Positions 46,001-54,730 of a stretch of DNA of 64,000 bases are shown one piece after another (the stretch's first letter is position 1; every line of letters begins with the position of its first letter). A program made the position numbers and the translations under genes. The stretch spans positions 1-64,000 of the forward strand of contig JAHEJJ010000003.1 of NCBI GenBank assembly GCA_024638915.1, written 5' to 3'. This stretch comes from Robiginitalea sp. (GTDB lineage Bacteria; Bacteroidota; Bacteroidia; Flavobacteriales; Flavobacteriaceae). Below the pieces are notes generated by a model. It had not been told where the DNA came from. It saw nothing but the letters and a program-made list of their open reading frames with translations, and made no database searches.

Positions 46001-46380
46001 ACAACACCACTGCCCAGTACCGCAATGGCTTTATTGTTGGTAAAATTCGCTTCACCGGAGATCAACTTCCTGCAAAGGTTGGTAATCGTCCAGAACATAA
46101 ATAATATAGTAAATGCGCTGGAAAAAGAAGAAACGTAATTTACCATTCGGGCGATCTGACTAGCCTCCAATGCAAACATCGAAAAGAAAGCTCCGATCAT
46201 TTGCAGCAATGGAGCCCCAGGTGGATGAGCCACCTGAAGTTTAGCCGAAGTGGTTATATATTCACCGGCATCCCAAAAACTCCCCGTAGGTTCTACTGTG
46301 ATTCCGTAGACCACTAGGGCTATAAAAAAAACGACCCATCCAAGGATGGTGTCCCATTTATCGAAATTCTTTGAAAACAT
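43030..46380 (-). CDS. DUF2723 family membrane protein
   Basis: 1116 residues. The N-terminal two thirds hold about a dozen membrane helices with the DUF2723 signature (TVEPTGSFWDAGEYITTSAKLQVAHPPGAPL, and VYAMASLIMALLLWLGLKW). The family is related in layout to protein O-mannosyltransferases (GT-C glycosyltransferases), so a periplasmic lipid-linked sugar transfer is plausible. The C-terminal third is soluble with helical, TPR-like sequence (LAEALIRENKTDKARDILDLAMENIPVKHF...) and ends in an acidic Asp/Ser/Thr-rich tail. The acceptor is unknown. It stands alone, converging with the thioredoxin-like gene. Confidence 0.9.
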   Translation of the reverse strand: MFSKNFDKWDTILGWVVFFIALVVYGITVEPTGSFWDAGEYITTSAKLQVAHPPGAPLLQMIGAFFSMFALEASQIARMVNYVSSFSSAFTILFMFWTITNLCRKLISGEANFTNNKAIAVLGSGVVGALAFTFSDSFWFNAVETEVYAMASLIMALLLWLGLKWTDNLDDPRGHRWLVLICFVIGLTFGVQFMGFLAIPSIGLLYYFKRYKTTTVKNFLIANIAVVAILMLVYKFSLTYVLQLFGWSEVFFINSIGLPFNSGTLIMGVVFAAAFYFGLSYTRNSNYRIANTLVLCALFIFLGFSTWLMLPIRANANVVVNENNPADARALLAYYNREQYPGVDSPIYGTYYSDLFAPPGEEKDDKPKYEKDLKLGKYIIVNHYKNALQGGNPDHRGILPRMWSDQHAENYMKFFGPLDFSLKSSNEELRKAVSELRAGYERGEIDEQQYISFLKQFSDYLVVKPPSIWDNLEYMLKFQFGYMYWRYFLWNFVGKKDDIQGKYNGHGEWLSGIKFIDSMFLGSQQNLPSDVLDNKGRNTYFFLPLLLGIIGLVFQITRNPKQFWVLFVFFIFTGLAIQFYTNPHIFQPRERDYSLVGSFYIFAIWIGFGVYALFDEFKKWITPKIWAPAISLICLLAVPVLMAAQNWDDHDRSDRYTARASAKAYLDSCQKDAGAMLFTIGDNDTFPLWYVQEIESHRTDVRIICTSLFATDWYVDQMKRKAYKSDPIPSQLTHELYRYGNRDVIYYQGITDKRWDIKDFMNWVGSDKPQTKFRYILERQGADTNEYPESTLELVYYPTNKIRIPVNKENVLASGLVKREDADLIVDYIDIDLPESALPKNRIMMLDIMANNDWKRPIYFSGGSFDKAEYIWMKDFLQLDGLAYKLVPIKTKNRSAFELGRIDTDLMYNVVMNWEWGNSGSDKIYHDTQTRTQGISFRSNLARLAEALIRENKTDKARDILDLAMENIPVKHFAFYTFVEPFVDGYYRVGAAEKAREIFEKLKKIYQERLEYYSGIPLDLQYDNIDDIISDMEAYRRIIDITIEHDIRDVSEQETLVFNEYIDKFRHFYQDEFLEQSSPEADPDMIDTVPVSDTMANDGTAVDMDSLQTEDTISSK

Positions 46381-46502
46381 GTAGTTCGGTGTTTGCCAGT
46401 CGGGGCGAATTTACTAATTAATATAGATATCGATGTACATTTTTGTCAAACCTTTAACAGCGCCATAGGCGCCTAATTTTTAAAGGAATGTGCTCAATTT
46501 TA

Positions 46503-46533
46503 TTTGTGCATAAGGAAGTTTGTTTTAAATTTG
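46503..46533 (+). promoter_or_regulatory. Promoter for tRNA-Gln
   Basis: TTTG (46503-46506), 19 bases, TAAATTTG (46526-46533): a perfect match to the Bacteroidota promoter pattern, with the tRNA starting 18 bases further on. Confidence 0.75.
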
Positions 46534-46551
46534 CTCGCTCTTTAGCGTAAC

Positions 46552-46623
46552 TGGCCTATGGTGTAATTGGCAACACAGCTGGTTTTGGTCCAGTCGTTCT
46601 AGGTTCGAGTCCTAGTAGGCCAA
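46552..46623 (+). tRNA. tRNA-Gln (anticodon TTG)
   Basis: 72 bases. Acceptor strands TGGCCTA and TAGGCCA pair fully with discriminator A. The anticodon stem-loop is GCTGG/TTTTGGT/CCAGT with anticodon TTG, and the T-arm is CTAGGTTCGAGTCCTAG. CCA is not encoded. Confidence 0.95.
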
Positions 46624-46639
46624 CAAGGAGCGCGTTTTA

Positions 46640-46670
46640 AATCCCGAACCATCAAGGTTTCGGGATTTTT
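46640..46670 (+). terminator. Terminator after tRNA-Gln
   Basis: AATCCCGAA pairs with TTCGGGATT around a short loop, followed by a T-run (46666-46670). Confidence 0.8.
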
Positions 46671-46753
46671 AGTTTTATGCTATCCGGAAAGGGAACCTTT
46701 AGCAAAACTTTATAATCTACGAGCCAGTATTTTGATGGTCTTGTATTAGCGCC

Positions 46754-48118
46754 TTAATGGTTGTGTTTATCAGGCCCTGGAATGCCGCCCTCCTGGGATC
46801 CCTGTTCTCTATCCGATCCTTCCACCGCGTCGGGCCTCGCGAGAACATCAAGGGCACTGGTTTCGTCCTCCTCCAAGTCGTAGGCTTCATCCCGCGCCAT
46901 CCTTTCTTCGTCGATCTGGTCGATCAAAGTGGTCATTTTGCGTTTGTCCTTGATCATCGCCCAGGTCATGATCAGACTGGTGCCGATAATCACAAAGAGA
47001 AGTATCCCCGATTCAAATCCTTCTACCTGAGCCTCGGAAGGAATGGCATAGAACAGGAGCACGGTGATCAGTCCTCTGGGGGCCACAAATAACTGTGGAA
47101 AAATATCTTTACCCAAAAGCAATCTCAGCAAACCATAACGGATGGCATAAATACTCAACAGGATAAGCAAGCTTACCAGGGTTACTTTGATACTTAGAAG
47201 CGACGACAAAACTATGGTCATACCGAAGAACACAAAGAAAAAGGTACGTACTACAAAAGCGGTTTCAAGGGTGATGATATGCAACTCGTGATAGATTTGC
47301 TCAGCCCTGTCTTCCCTGAGAAAATGGCGCAGTTTTCCTCCGAAGAACAGCTTCATATTCGCGATTACCAGACCGAAGACCAGGATGATAATAAGAGAGG
47401 AGAGATGAAATTTCTTTCCTATAGCATAGAGCAAAAGAAGTACGGAAATAAGAAGGAATTGCTTTGCCTGACTTCGGATTTCCTGAAAGATGAGAATAAT
47501 AGCATAACTGGCCATAAAGGCGATTACGATCGTTAGCAGGATGTTTCCACCGAATTCTACCGCCACGGAGCCTTCTTCCGGTTCAAGGCGTCCTAAAAGG
47601 AAATAGAACAATATAATACCCATGATATCGGAAAAAGTACTCTCATAGATATGAAATTCCTTTTTGCTTTCCTTCAATCCACTCACACTGGGTATAATGA
47701 TGGCACTCGATAAAATAGATAAGGGGGTAGCGTAGATCCAGGCGGTAAGCATGGTTATACCAGGCACGAACTGGTAAAGAATCAACGCAGCGATCCATGC
47801 TGAGAGGAGCAGGCCCGCCAGGGCGATTGCCATGGATTTCAAAATTGGCCAAAGCTTGTCCTTTTGCAATTTAAGTTCCAGTGCCGCTTCTAGCACAATC
47901 ATGATCAGCCCAATGATTCCGAGTATCTCCAGGGTAGCGAAAAAATCAACCTCTTCGGAGGTGATGTATTTCAGGACATACTGGAGTATGACCCCTAGTA
48001 CTATGAGCAACAATACGGAAGGGATATTGGTTTTTTTTGAAATCCCGTTAAATAGAAATGAGAGAATCAGAATAACAGAGATCTCAATGATGATGTTGTA
48101 TGAGGAAAATATATCCAT
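46754..48118 (-). CDS. Cation:proton antiporter (CPA family)
   Basis: 454 residues with about 12 membrane helices. Family pattern: SFLFNGISKKTNIPSVLLLIVLGVILQ at the N-terminus, IYATPLSILSSAIIIPSVSGL in the helix 4-5 region and FVAPRGLITVLLFYAIPSEA in the conserved RG motif helix. This is the monovalent cation:proton antiporter superfamily (NhaP/KefB-like), exchanging Na+ or K+ for H+. The usual ND/DD motif is not clear, so the ion is undetermined. The last 55 or so residues are a hydrophilic, acidic tail ending in PGPDKHNH. No neighbour in operon. Confidence 0.9.
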   Translation of the reverse strand: MDIFSSYNIIIEISVILILSFLFNGISKKTNIPSVLLLIVLGVILQYVLKYITSEEVDFFATLEILGIIGLIMIVLEAALELKLQKDKLWPILKSMAIALAGLLLSAWIAALILYQFVPGITMLTAWIYATPLSILSSAIIIPSVSGLKESKKEFHIYESTFSDIMGIILFYFLLGRLEPEEGSVAVEFGGNILLTIVIAFMASYAIILIFQEIRSQAKQFLLISVLLLLYAIGKKFHLSSLIIILVFGLVIANMKLFFGGKLRHFLREDRAEQIYHELHIITLETAFVVRTFFFVFFGMTIVLSSLLSIKVTLVSLLILLSIYAIRYGLLRLLLGKDIFPQLFVAPRGLITVLLFYAIPSEAQVEGFESGILLFVIIGTSLIMTWAMIKDKRKMTTLIDQIDEERMARDEAYDLEEDETSALDVLARPDAVEGSDREQGSQEGGIPGPDKHNH

Positions 48119-48227
48119 AGAGGGTCGATAAGGTTGTTTGCCGTCAGCTAACGATGACTAAAAATAACATTTATTCATCAAACGAATAACAGAGGGAGTT
48201 CTTATGCCAACTTTATGAAAAATGTCT

Positions 48228-48235
48228 TATATTTG
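48228..48235 (+). promoter_or_regulatory. Promoter -7 element for rimP-nusA-infB
   Basis: TATATTTG, a full match to TAnnTTTG, 68 bases before rimP. There is no perfect -33 TTTG at 19 bases; TTATG lies there. Confidence 0.55.
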
Positions 48236-48264
48236 CGCCACTGAAAGAATAGTAAAGTATTCAT

Positions 48265-48289
48265 GAGGGGACTTAGCGTCCCCTCTTTT
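48265..48289 (+). promoter_or_regulatory. Terminator-like hairpin in the rimP leader, with mini-ORF
   Basis: GAGGGGAC (48265-48272), loop TTAGC, GTCCCCTC (48278-48285) then TTTT: an 8-pair, GC-rich stem with a short T-run, between the promoter and rimP. A 16-codon ORF (48263-48313, MRGLSVPSFITEIYAA) starts inside it and overlaps the rimP start by 11 bases in another frame. This could be an attenuator for the operon, whose nusA product acts on hairpin termination; that is inference. Confidence 0.55.
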
Positions 48290-48302
48290 ATTACAGAAAT
48301 TT

Positions 48303-48764
48303 ATGCTGCATGAGAAGATCGAAGGGATTTTAGATGAGGTTTTGAAAGACCGGGACTCTCTTTTCTTGATCAGTTGCACGGTTGGAGCAGACCACAGTAT
48401 AAAGATCGTTCTGGATGGTGACAAAGGGGTAAATCTTAAGGATTGTATCGATGTCAGCAGAGCTGTGGAAGGCCGGCTAGACCGCGATGATTTAGATTTC
48501 TCGCTCGAAGTTACCTCTGCAGGTGCTACGGCACCATTGGTGATCCCCAGACAATACAGGAAGAATCTGGGCAGAAAACTAAGCATAAAAACCCCGCAGC
48601 AGCATTATGAAGGTAATCTCACGGCAGCAGATTCCAACATGATTACTCTGGAATGGAAAAGCCGGGAACCCAAGCCTGTCGGAAAAGGCAAGGTGACCGT
48701 GAAAAATAAGAAGGATATCCCTATTGAAGAGATAGAGGAAGCAAAAGTTGTATTAAAATTCTAA
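48303..48764 (+). CDS. rimP: Ribosome maturation factor RimP
   Basis: 153 residues, normal length. The N-terminal domain (MLHEKIEGILDEVLKDRDSLFLISCTVGADHSIKIVLDGDKGVNL) includes VSRAVEGRLDRDDLDFSLEVTSAGATAPL; the family motif normally reads S-P-G and here is SAGATAPL, slightly varied. It helps assemble the 30S subunit. First gene of the rimP-nusA-infB operon; 13 bases separate it from nusA. Confidence 0.93.
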   Translation: MLHEKIEGILDEVLKDRDSLFLISCTVGADHSIKIVLDGDKGVNLKDCIDVSRAVEGRLDRDDLDFSLEVTSAGATAPLVIPRQYRKNLGRKLSIKTPQQHYEGNLTAADSNMITLEWKSREPKPVGKGKVTVKNKKDIPIEEIEEAKVVLKF

Positions 48765-48777
48765 CGTAAGATCAAAA

Positions 48778-50010
48778 ATGGAAAATATTGCGTTGATCGA
48801 GTCCTTTTCGGAATTTAAAGATGACAAATTCATCGATCGTGTAACCTTGATGGCGATCCTTGAAGATGTTTTCAGGAATGCCCTAAAGAAAAAGTTCGGG
48901 TCCGATGATAACTTCGACATTATCATCAACCCCGATAAGGGAGACCTTGAGATTTGGAGAAATCGGGTGGTTGTGGAGGATGGAGAAGTAGAAGATCCCC
49001 TGGAGGAGATATCACTGACCGAAGCCAGAAAAATCGAACCTGATTTTGAGGTAGGTGAAGATGTATCTGAAGAAGTAAAACTGGCCCATCTAGGAAGACG
49101 TGCGATTTTGGCGTTACGCCAGAACCTGATTTCGAAGATCCACGAACATGACAATACCACCATTTACAAGCAGTTCAAGGATCTTGAAGGTGAGATCTAC
49201 ACGGCTGAGGTTCACCATATTCGCCATAAGGCGATCATTTTGTTAGATGATGAAGGCAACGAGATCATCCTGCCTAAGGATAAGCAGATCCCTTCAGATT
49301 TTTTCAGGAAGGGAGATAATGTACGGGGTATAATAGAAAGCGTTGAATTAAAGGGGAACAAACCGATGATCATCATGTCTCGAACCTCTCCAGTATTCCT
49401 TGAGCAGTTATTTTTTCAGGAGATACCCGAGGTTTTCGATGGGTTGATCAGTATTAAGAAAGCGGTGAGAATACCAGGAGAAAAAGCCAAGGTAGCTGTT
49501 GATTCCTATGACGACAGGATCGATCCCGTCGGAGCCTGTGTGGGGATGAAAGGATCGCGTATCCATGGTATCGTTCGCGAACTTGGCAACGAGAATATCG
49601 ACGTGATCAATTGGACCAACAACTCTCAACTGATGGTCACCCGTGCTTTAAGTCCGGCCAGGGTTACCTCTGTGAAGCTCAACGATGAAAAGAAGACGGC
49701 TCAGGTGATTCTTAAACCGGAGGAGGTGTCAAAAGCGATTGGAAGGGGAGGTCACAATATCCGTCTGGCGGGTCAGCTTACCGGATATGAGATCGATGTA
49801 TTCAGGGAAGGTATTGAGGAAGATGTGGAACTCACTGAATTCTCAGATGAAATCGAAAGCTGGATCATTGAAGAACTTAAAAAGATTGGTTTAGACACTG
49901 CCCGGAGCGTCCTTGAACAAGATGCGGCCGACCTTGTAAAACGAACCGACTTGGAAGAAGAAACGATTTTAGATGTTATAAGAATCCTCAAAGAGGAGTT
50001 TGAAGATTAA
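48778..50010 (+). CDS. nusA: Transcription termination/antitermination protein NusA
   Basis: 410 residues. An N-terminal RNA polymerase-binding domain (about 1-130), an S1 domain (about 135-200) and two KH domains (about 200-345, with [48 protein letters not shown] and [18 protein letters not shown]) are visible. A short acidic C-terminus ([17 protein letters not shown]...) follows; the two extra acidic repeats of E. coli NusA are absent. It modulates pausing and hairpin-dependent termination. 41 bases upstream of infB. Confidence 0.97.
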   Translation: MENIALIESFSEFKDDKFIDRVTLMAILEDVFRNALKKKFGSDDNFDIIINPDKGDLEIWRNRVVVEDGEVEDPLEEISLTEARKIEPDFEVGEDVSEEVKLAHLGRRAILALRQNLISKIHEHDNTTIYKQFKDLEGEIYTAEVHHIRHKAIILLDDEGNEIILPKDKQIPSDFFRKGDNVRGIIESVELKGNKPMIIMSRTSPVFLEQLFFQEIPEVFDGLISIKKAVRIPGEKAKVAVDSYDDRIDPVGACVGMKGSRIHGIVRELGNENIDVINWTNNSQLMVTRALSPARVTSVKLNDEKKTAQVILKPEEVSKAIGRGGHNIRLAGQLTGYEIDVFREGIEEDVELTEFSDEIESWIIEELKKIGLDTARSVLEQDAADLVKRTDLEEETILDVIRILKEEFED

Positions 50011-50051
50011 GCTATATATTAGCAACAAAAATTTATAGGGAACCTGTTTTT

Positions 50052-52691
50052 ATGGTAGATAATGCAACAATAAGGTTAAATAAGGTCTTGAGGGAACTCA
50101 ATATCTCACTGGATAGGGCAGTGGAATATCTCGCGTCTAAAGGACACGAGGTAGTCGCGCGGCCAACTACGAAAATATCCAATGAGGTATATCAGGTTTT
50201 GCTCGATGAGTTCCAGACCGATATGAGCAAAAAAGTTGCATCCAAAGAGGTCGGAGAAGAAAAACGGAAGGAGAAAGAGGCGATAATGCTTCAGCTCGAA
50301 AAGGAACAGGAAGAGAAACGCCTGGCGCGTGAAAAACGAACAGCTGCCAGGGAAGTTATAAAAGCGAAAGTAGAGCTGGCCGGTCCTAAAAAAGTAGGCA
50401 AGATAGACCTGGAGGTCAAGGAAGAGGCCAAGGAAGAGGTTAAGGAACCGGAAAAGAAGGTCGAAAAGAAAGTCGAAAAGCCCAAAAAGGTCGCGAAGAA
50501 ACCCGTCGCGAAGAAACCCGAACCGCCTAAAGAAGAGGAGAAGGCAGAAGATGTCGAAACGATAACAACTAAGTACAAAAAGTTGTCCGGGCCCAAGATC
50601 ATGGGCGACAAGATCGACTTGACCAAATTCGACAAACCCAAAAAGAAAAAAGAAGCACCGAAAAACAGCAAGGATACCGATCGCAAGAAACGAAGGAAGC
50701 GAATTGTCAGTGGAGGCCCATCGGGTAATATGCGCGGCAGAACCGGTGGTAAAAAACAACGTTTTTCCTCAACTCCTAAAGTAGAGCCTACCGAGGAAGA
50801 GGTACAGAAACAGGTACGGGAAACCCTTGAAAAACTTCAAGGAAAATCCAAGAAGGGAAAAGCGGCTAAATATCGGAGAGAAAAAAGGGATACCCACCGC
50901 CAGCAAACCGAGAAAGATCTCGAACAACAGGAACTGGAGAGCAAAATCCTCAAGGTTACGGAATTTGTAACGGCCGGGGAAGTGGCGACCATGATGAATG
51001 TTCCCACCACAGATATCATCTCCGCATGTATGTCTTTGGGTATTATGGTGACGATGAACCAGAGGCTCGACGCAGAAACCCTTTCCATTGTGGCGGAAGA
51101 ATTCGGTTATGAAGTAGAATTTGTCACCGCATCCCTGGAAGAATCTATCGATGAGGAACAGGACGCCCCTGAAGATCTCAAACCAAGGGCGCCCATTGTA
51201 ACGGTTATGGGTCATGTAGACCATGGTAAGACATCATTGCTTGATTATATTCGGCAGGAAAATGTTATTGCCGGTGAAAGTGGTGGTATTACCCAGCATA
51301 TCGGGGCCTATGGGGTGAGCCTTTCCAACGGACAGAAGATCACATTTCTCGATACACCAGGCCATGAAGCGTTTACGGCAATGCGTGCCAGAGGGGCTCA
51401 GGTAACAGATATCGCGATCATTGTCATCGCAGCAGACGACGATATCATGCCCCAGACTAAGGAAGCTATCAGCCATGCACAGGCGGCAGGTGTTCCAATA
51501 GTATTTGCCATCAATAAAATAGACAGGCCGGAGGCTAATCCTGATAAGATCAAGGAAGGTCTGGCCGCGATGAATCTGTTGGTAGAAGATTGGGGAGGAA
51601 AGATTCAATCGCATGACATATCCGCCAAGACCGGAGATGGTGTGAAGGAACTACTGGAAAAGGTACTCCTGGAGGCCGAACTTCTCGAATTGAAAGCCAA
51701 CCCGGATAAAATGGCTGTGGGTACAGTGGTCGAAGCCTTTCTCGATAAAGGCAGGGGCTACGTATCTACGATATTGGTGCAGGGAGGCATTTTAAGCATA
51801 GGCGACTATGTTTTGGCGGGTACCTGCAGTGGTAAAGTAAAAGCCATGCATGATGAACGTGGAAAAGACGTAAAAAAGGCCGGCCCTTCCACGCCAATTT
51901 CTATTCTTGGACTGGATGGTGCACCTCAGGCGGGTGATAAGTTCAAGGTACTGGAAGATGAAAGAGAAGCTAAGCAAATAGCGGCAAAACGCAGCCAGTT
52001 GCTAAGGGAACAATCGGTGAGAACACAACGTCATATTACCCTCGACGAAATTGGCAGGAGAATTGCTCTCGGAGAATTCAAGGAGTTGAACATCATACTT
52101 AAAGGCGACGTGGATGGTTCGGTAGAAGCCCTGACCGATTCCTTCCAAAAACTATCGACCGATGAGATCCAGGTAAATATTATACACAAAGCAGTTGGGG
52201 CCATTACAGAGTCCGATGTATTGCTGGCTTCGGCTTCCGATGCGATTGTTATCGGTTTTAATGTAAGACCGATGGGGAATGCTCGCGACATAGCTGAAAA
52301 AGAGGAGATCGATATCAGATTGTACTCTATCATTTACGATGCCATCAACGATTTGAAGGATGCGATGGAAGGTATGTTGTCGCCAGAAATCAAGGAAGAG
52401 ATCTCGGGTACTGCAGAAATTCGGGAGACCTTTAAGATATCGAAGATTGGAACCATTGCTGGTTGTATGGTGACAAGCGGCAAGATTTTCAGAAATTCCC
52501 AGATTCGCCTGATCCGTGATGGGGTGGTGATCTTCACCGGAGAATTGGCCTCTCTGAAACGCTTCAAAGACGATGTAAAGGAAGTGGCCAAAGGGTACGA
52601 TTGTGGACTACAGGTCAAAAACTACAATGATATCAAAACCAGCGATATCGTTGAAGCCTACAAGGAAGTGGCGGTTAGGAAAACGCTATAA
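50052..52691 (+). CDS. infB: Translation initiation factor IF-2
   Basis: 879 residues. The N-terminal third is an extended Lys/Glu-rich region (about 70-260, e.g. [20 protein letters not shown]) with a 15-base DNA tandem repeat. Then comes the IF2 N-terminal subdomain, the GTPase domain with G1 [13 protein letters not shown]2 [11 protein letters not shown]3 DTPGHEAF and G4 INKIDRPEA, then beta-barrel II ([14 protein letters not shown]) and the C-terminal fMet-tRNA-binding domain. It brings initiator tRNA to the 30S subunit. Last gene of the operon; it converges with the SPOR gene after 22 bases. Confidence 0.97.
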   Translation: MVDNATIRLNKVLRELNISLDRAVEYLASKGHEVVARPTTKISNEVYQVLLDEFQTDMSKKVASKEVGEEKRKEKEAIMLQLEKEQEEKRLAREKRTAAREVIKAKVELAGPKKVGKIDLEVKEEAKEEVKEPEKKVEKKVEKPKKVAKKPVAKKPEPPKEEEKAEDVETITTKYKKLSGPKIMGDKIDLTKFDKPKKKKEAPKNSKDTDRKKRRKRIVSGGPSGNMRGRTGGKKQRFSSTPKVEPTEEEVQKQVRETLEKLQGKSKKGKAAKYRREKRDTHRQQTEKDLEQQELESKILKVTEFVTAGEVATMMNVPTTDIISACMSLGIMVTMNQRLDAETLSIVAEEFGYEVEFVTASLEESIDEEQDAPEDLKPRAPIVTVMGHVDHGKTSLLDYIRQENVIAGESGGITQHIGAYGVSLSNGQKITFLDTPGHEAFTAMRARGAQVTDIAIIVIAADDDIMPQTKEAISHAQAAGVPIVFAINKIDRPEANPDKIKEGLAAMNLLVEDWGGKIQSHDISAKTGDGVKELLEKVLLEAELLELKANPDKMAVGTVVEAFLDKGRGYVSTILVQGGILSIGDYVLAGTCSGKVKAMHDERGKDVKKAGPSTPISILGLDGAPQAGDKFKVLEDEREAKQIAAKRSQLLREQSVRTQRHITLDEIGRRIALGEFKELNIILKGDVDGSVEALTDSFQKLSTDEIQVNIIHKAVGAITESDVLLASASDAIVIGFNVRPMGNARDIAEKEEIDIRLYSIIYDAINDLKDAMEGMLSPEIKEEISGTAEIRETFKISKIGTIAGCMVTSGKIFRNSQIRLIRDGVVIFTGELASLKRFKDDVKEVAKGYDCGLQVKNYNDIKTSDIVEAYKEVAVRKTL
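50490..50519 (+). repeat. 15-base perfect tandem repeat in infB
   Basis: GTCGCGAAGAAACCC occurs twice head to tail (50490-50504 and 50505-50519), encoding the repeat [10 protein letters not shown] in the basic N-terminal linker of IF-2. Length variation here would keep the frame. Confidence 0.85.
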
Positions 52692-52713
52692 AAATTCAGA
52701 ATTTTAAATCTTT

Positions 52714-53079
52714 TTATTTCTTTTCGGATCTGAGGATCAGAGACTGGGGATATTTTTCGCGTATCAACTGAAAGTGGCGTTCGGCCTCTAACTTTGTGTT
52801 AAAACGACCGATACGAACACGGTAAGTTGGTGAATCGAATACGATCTTAGCCTTCCATTGAGGAAAATCTATTTCGGCATCTTGTTTTAATTTTTCAGCT
52901 TCGCTATAGCTTCCGAATCCGATCTGTATCGTATAAAAATCCCGATTGGAATTAGCGGCGGTATAAACTTCTAACAACTTGCTGATCTTTGGATCCTGTT
53001 TAACCGTAATTTTTCCATTCTGACCATAGCTAAAACTGGCGAAACCTACCATAATTACTATTATTGCTAGTTTTTTCAT
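52714..53079 (-). CDS. SPOR domain-containing exported protein
   Basis: 121 residues from ATG 53079 (MKKLAIIVIMVGFASFSYGQ, a Sec signal); the frame is open 12 codons further upstream without support. After the signal comes a short linker and a SPOR domain (FYTIQIGFGSYSEAEKLKQDA...YRVRIGRFNTKLEAERHFQLIREKYPQSLIL), which binds bare glycan strands of peptidoglycan. It is probably a periplasmic protein acting in division or envelope remodelling. Converges with infB. Confidence 0.88.
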   Translation of the reverse strand: MKKLAIIVIMVGFASFSYGQNGKITVKQDPKISKLLEVYTAANSNRDFYTIQIGFGSYSEAEKLKQDAEIDFPQWKAKIVFDSPTYRVRIGRFNTKLEAERHFQLIREKYPQSLILRSEKK

Positions 53080-53196
53080 GTGTTTGTAAAATTCCGTCTT
53101 TCCCATCGTGTGCAAAAGTAATTTTTTAAAGATTAAACATTATAAAAAAGACTTATTTAGAATAGTTATAAATTATAAATTATCAAGACGTTAACA

Positions 53197-53227
53197 TTTT
53201 CAGAATAAAGTCTATTCCTTATTTTTG
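53197..53227 (+). promoter_or_regulatory. Promoter for the act-cox operon
   Basis: TTTT (53197-53200), 19 bases, TATTTTTG (53220-53227): the -7 element matches fully and the -33 element has one mismatch. The leader before actA is about 80 bases. Confidence 0.6.
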
Positions 53228-53315
53228 ACGACAATTTGAGCGTCGATAAATTACCCCCATTGTCCCGTAATACCTGTAATTATCGTGCCAAAATTTAGAT
53301 GGAAATATTTTGAAT

Positions 53316-54695
53316 ATGAAAAAGGTTCCGTACCGCAATTACATTTCTAAAATTTTTGGTATTTGTATTGTAGTTTTTCTACTCTTTTCCACATCACTTT
53401 ATTCACAAGAAGAAACGCTTACCCAGGAGGCCGAAGTAGTTGAATCTGTAGCGGAGGCCGACACATCAGGAGGAGATCCTGCTAAGGGAAAACAGCTTTT
53501 CAATCAGAATTGTGCTGCCTGCCACGCGCTTAATCGCAAAATGACGGGCCCCGCATTGGCTAATGTGGAGACAAGACTTGCTGAAGAGGAAGGACTAGAC
53601 AAAGAATGGCTCTACGCATGGATCAAGAACAGCGCAGGCATGATCAGTGCCGGAGATACCTATGCCGTAAAGATTTATAACGAATACAATCAGGCGGCCA
53701 TGACGGCCTTTCCAACGCTATCCAACCAGGATATAGATGATATTTTAGCCTATACCGCGGCGCCCCCTCCTGCCCCTGTGGCGGCCGCTGCCGATGCGGC
53801 GACTCAAGTGGCAACATCGGAGACGGGTATTTCCAACGAGATTGTTCTTGGGGCACTGTTACTGATATTCGGCCTTCTGGTGATGATGCTCTTCCTGGTC
53901 AATCAGACCCTGAGGCGAATTGCTCAAGCTAATGGCGTGTTGATTGAAAAAGAAAAGGCCGCAAAGAGGACTCCTATCTGGAAAGCATTTGCACAGAATC
54001 AGTTTTTGGTCCTGGTATTTTCGATCTTCTTATTGCTGTCTGCAGCCTATTTTGCCTATGGCTGGTTTATGCAGATCGGTATAGATCAGGGTTATGCCCC
54101 GATTCAACCTATACATTATTCACACAAGATCCACGCTGGAGATAATAAGATCGAGTGCAAGTACTGCCACTCCTCAGCCAGAGTATCAAAGCATTCCGGG
54201 ATTCCTTCCCTCAACGTGTGTATGAATTGTCATAAATCGATTTATGAATATTCAGGAAACCCCGAGGGACCAAGTGCGGAGGATCTGGCAAACGGGTATA
54301 CCAATGAGTTTTACACGGCTGAGATCAAAAAATTATACAAGGCTGTTGGATGGGATGAAGAAAATCAGCAGTATACCGGAGAAACACAGCCTGTCGAGTG
54401 GGTACGTATTCACAACCTGCCTGACCTGGCCTATTTCAATCACTCCCAGCATGTTACCGTAGCCGGTATTGAGTGCCAGACCTGTCATGGTCCTGTTGAG
54501 GAAATGGAGATCATGTATCAATACTCCCCCCTGACAATGGGATGGTGTATAGACTGCCACAGGGAGACCAATGTGAATATAGCCGATAATGAATACTATG
54601 CCGAGATCCATGAGAAGCTTTCCAGGAAATATGGTATTGAGCAGTTGACAGCAGCTCAGATGGGAGGACTCGAATGCGGTAAATGTCACTATTAG
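53316..54695 (+). CDS. actA: Alternative complex III subunit ActA (multihaem cytochrome c)
   Basis: 459 residues from ATG 53316 (TTG at 53310 is also in frame). A Sec signal (about 1-31) is followed by a mono-haem cytochrome c domain (CAACH, GKQLFNQNCAACHALNRKMTGPAL), a Pro/Ala-rich linker, a membrane helix (near 170-195) and a second (near 225-250), then the five-haem domain with CKYCH, CMNCH, CQTCH, CIDCH and CGKCH: six haem motifs in total. ActA carries electrons in the quinol:cytochrome c oxidoreductase that replaces the bc1 complex. First gene of the operon; actB begins 35 bases later. Confidence 0.93.
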   Translation: MKKVPYRNYISKIFGICIVVFLLFSTSLYSQEETLTQEAEVVESVAEADTSGGDPAKGKQLFNQNCAACHALNRKMTGPALANVETRLAEEEGLDKEWLYAWIKNSAGMISAGDTYAVKIYNEYNQAAMTAFPTLSNQDIDDILAYTAAPPPAPVAAAADAATQVATSETGISNEIVLGALLLIFGLLVMMLFLVNQTLRRIAQANGVLIEKEKAAKRTPIWKAFAQNQFLVLVFSIFLLLSAAYFAYGWFMQIGIDQGYAPIQPIHYSHKIHAGDNKIECKYCHSSARVSKHSGIPSLNVCMNCHKSIYEYSGNPEGPSAEDLANGYTNEFYTAEIKKLYKAVGWDEENQQYTGETQPVEWVRIHNLPDLAYFNHSQHVTVAGIECQTCHGPVEEMEIMYQYSPLTMGWCIDCHRETNVNIADNEYYAEIHEKLSRKYGIEQLTAAQMGGLECGKCHY

Positions 54696-54730
54696 AAAAA
54701 TAACAAAGCAGCTAATTATAGGAATATTTG

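Noticed and set aside
50106-51224. Minus-strand ORFs of 217, 131 and 151 codons opposite infB
   Set aside because: They are Phe/Leu/Ser-rich mirror images of the Lys/Glu-rich IF-2 N-terminus; no independent support.
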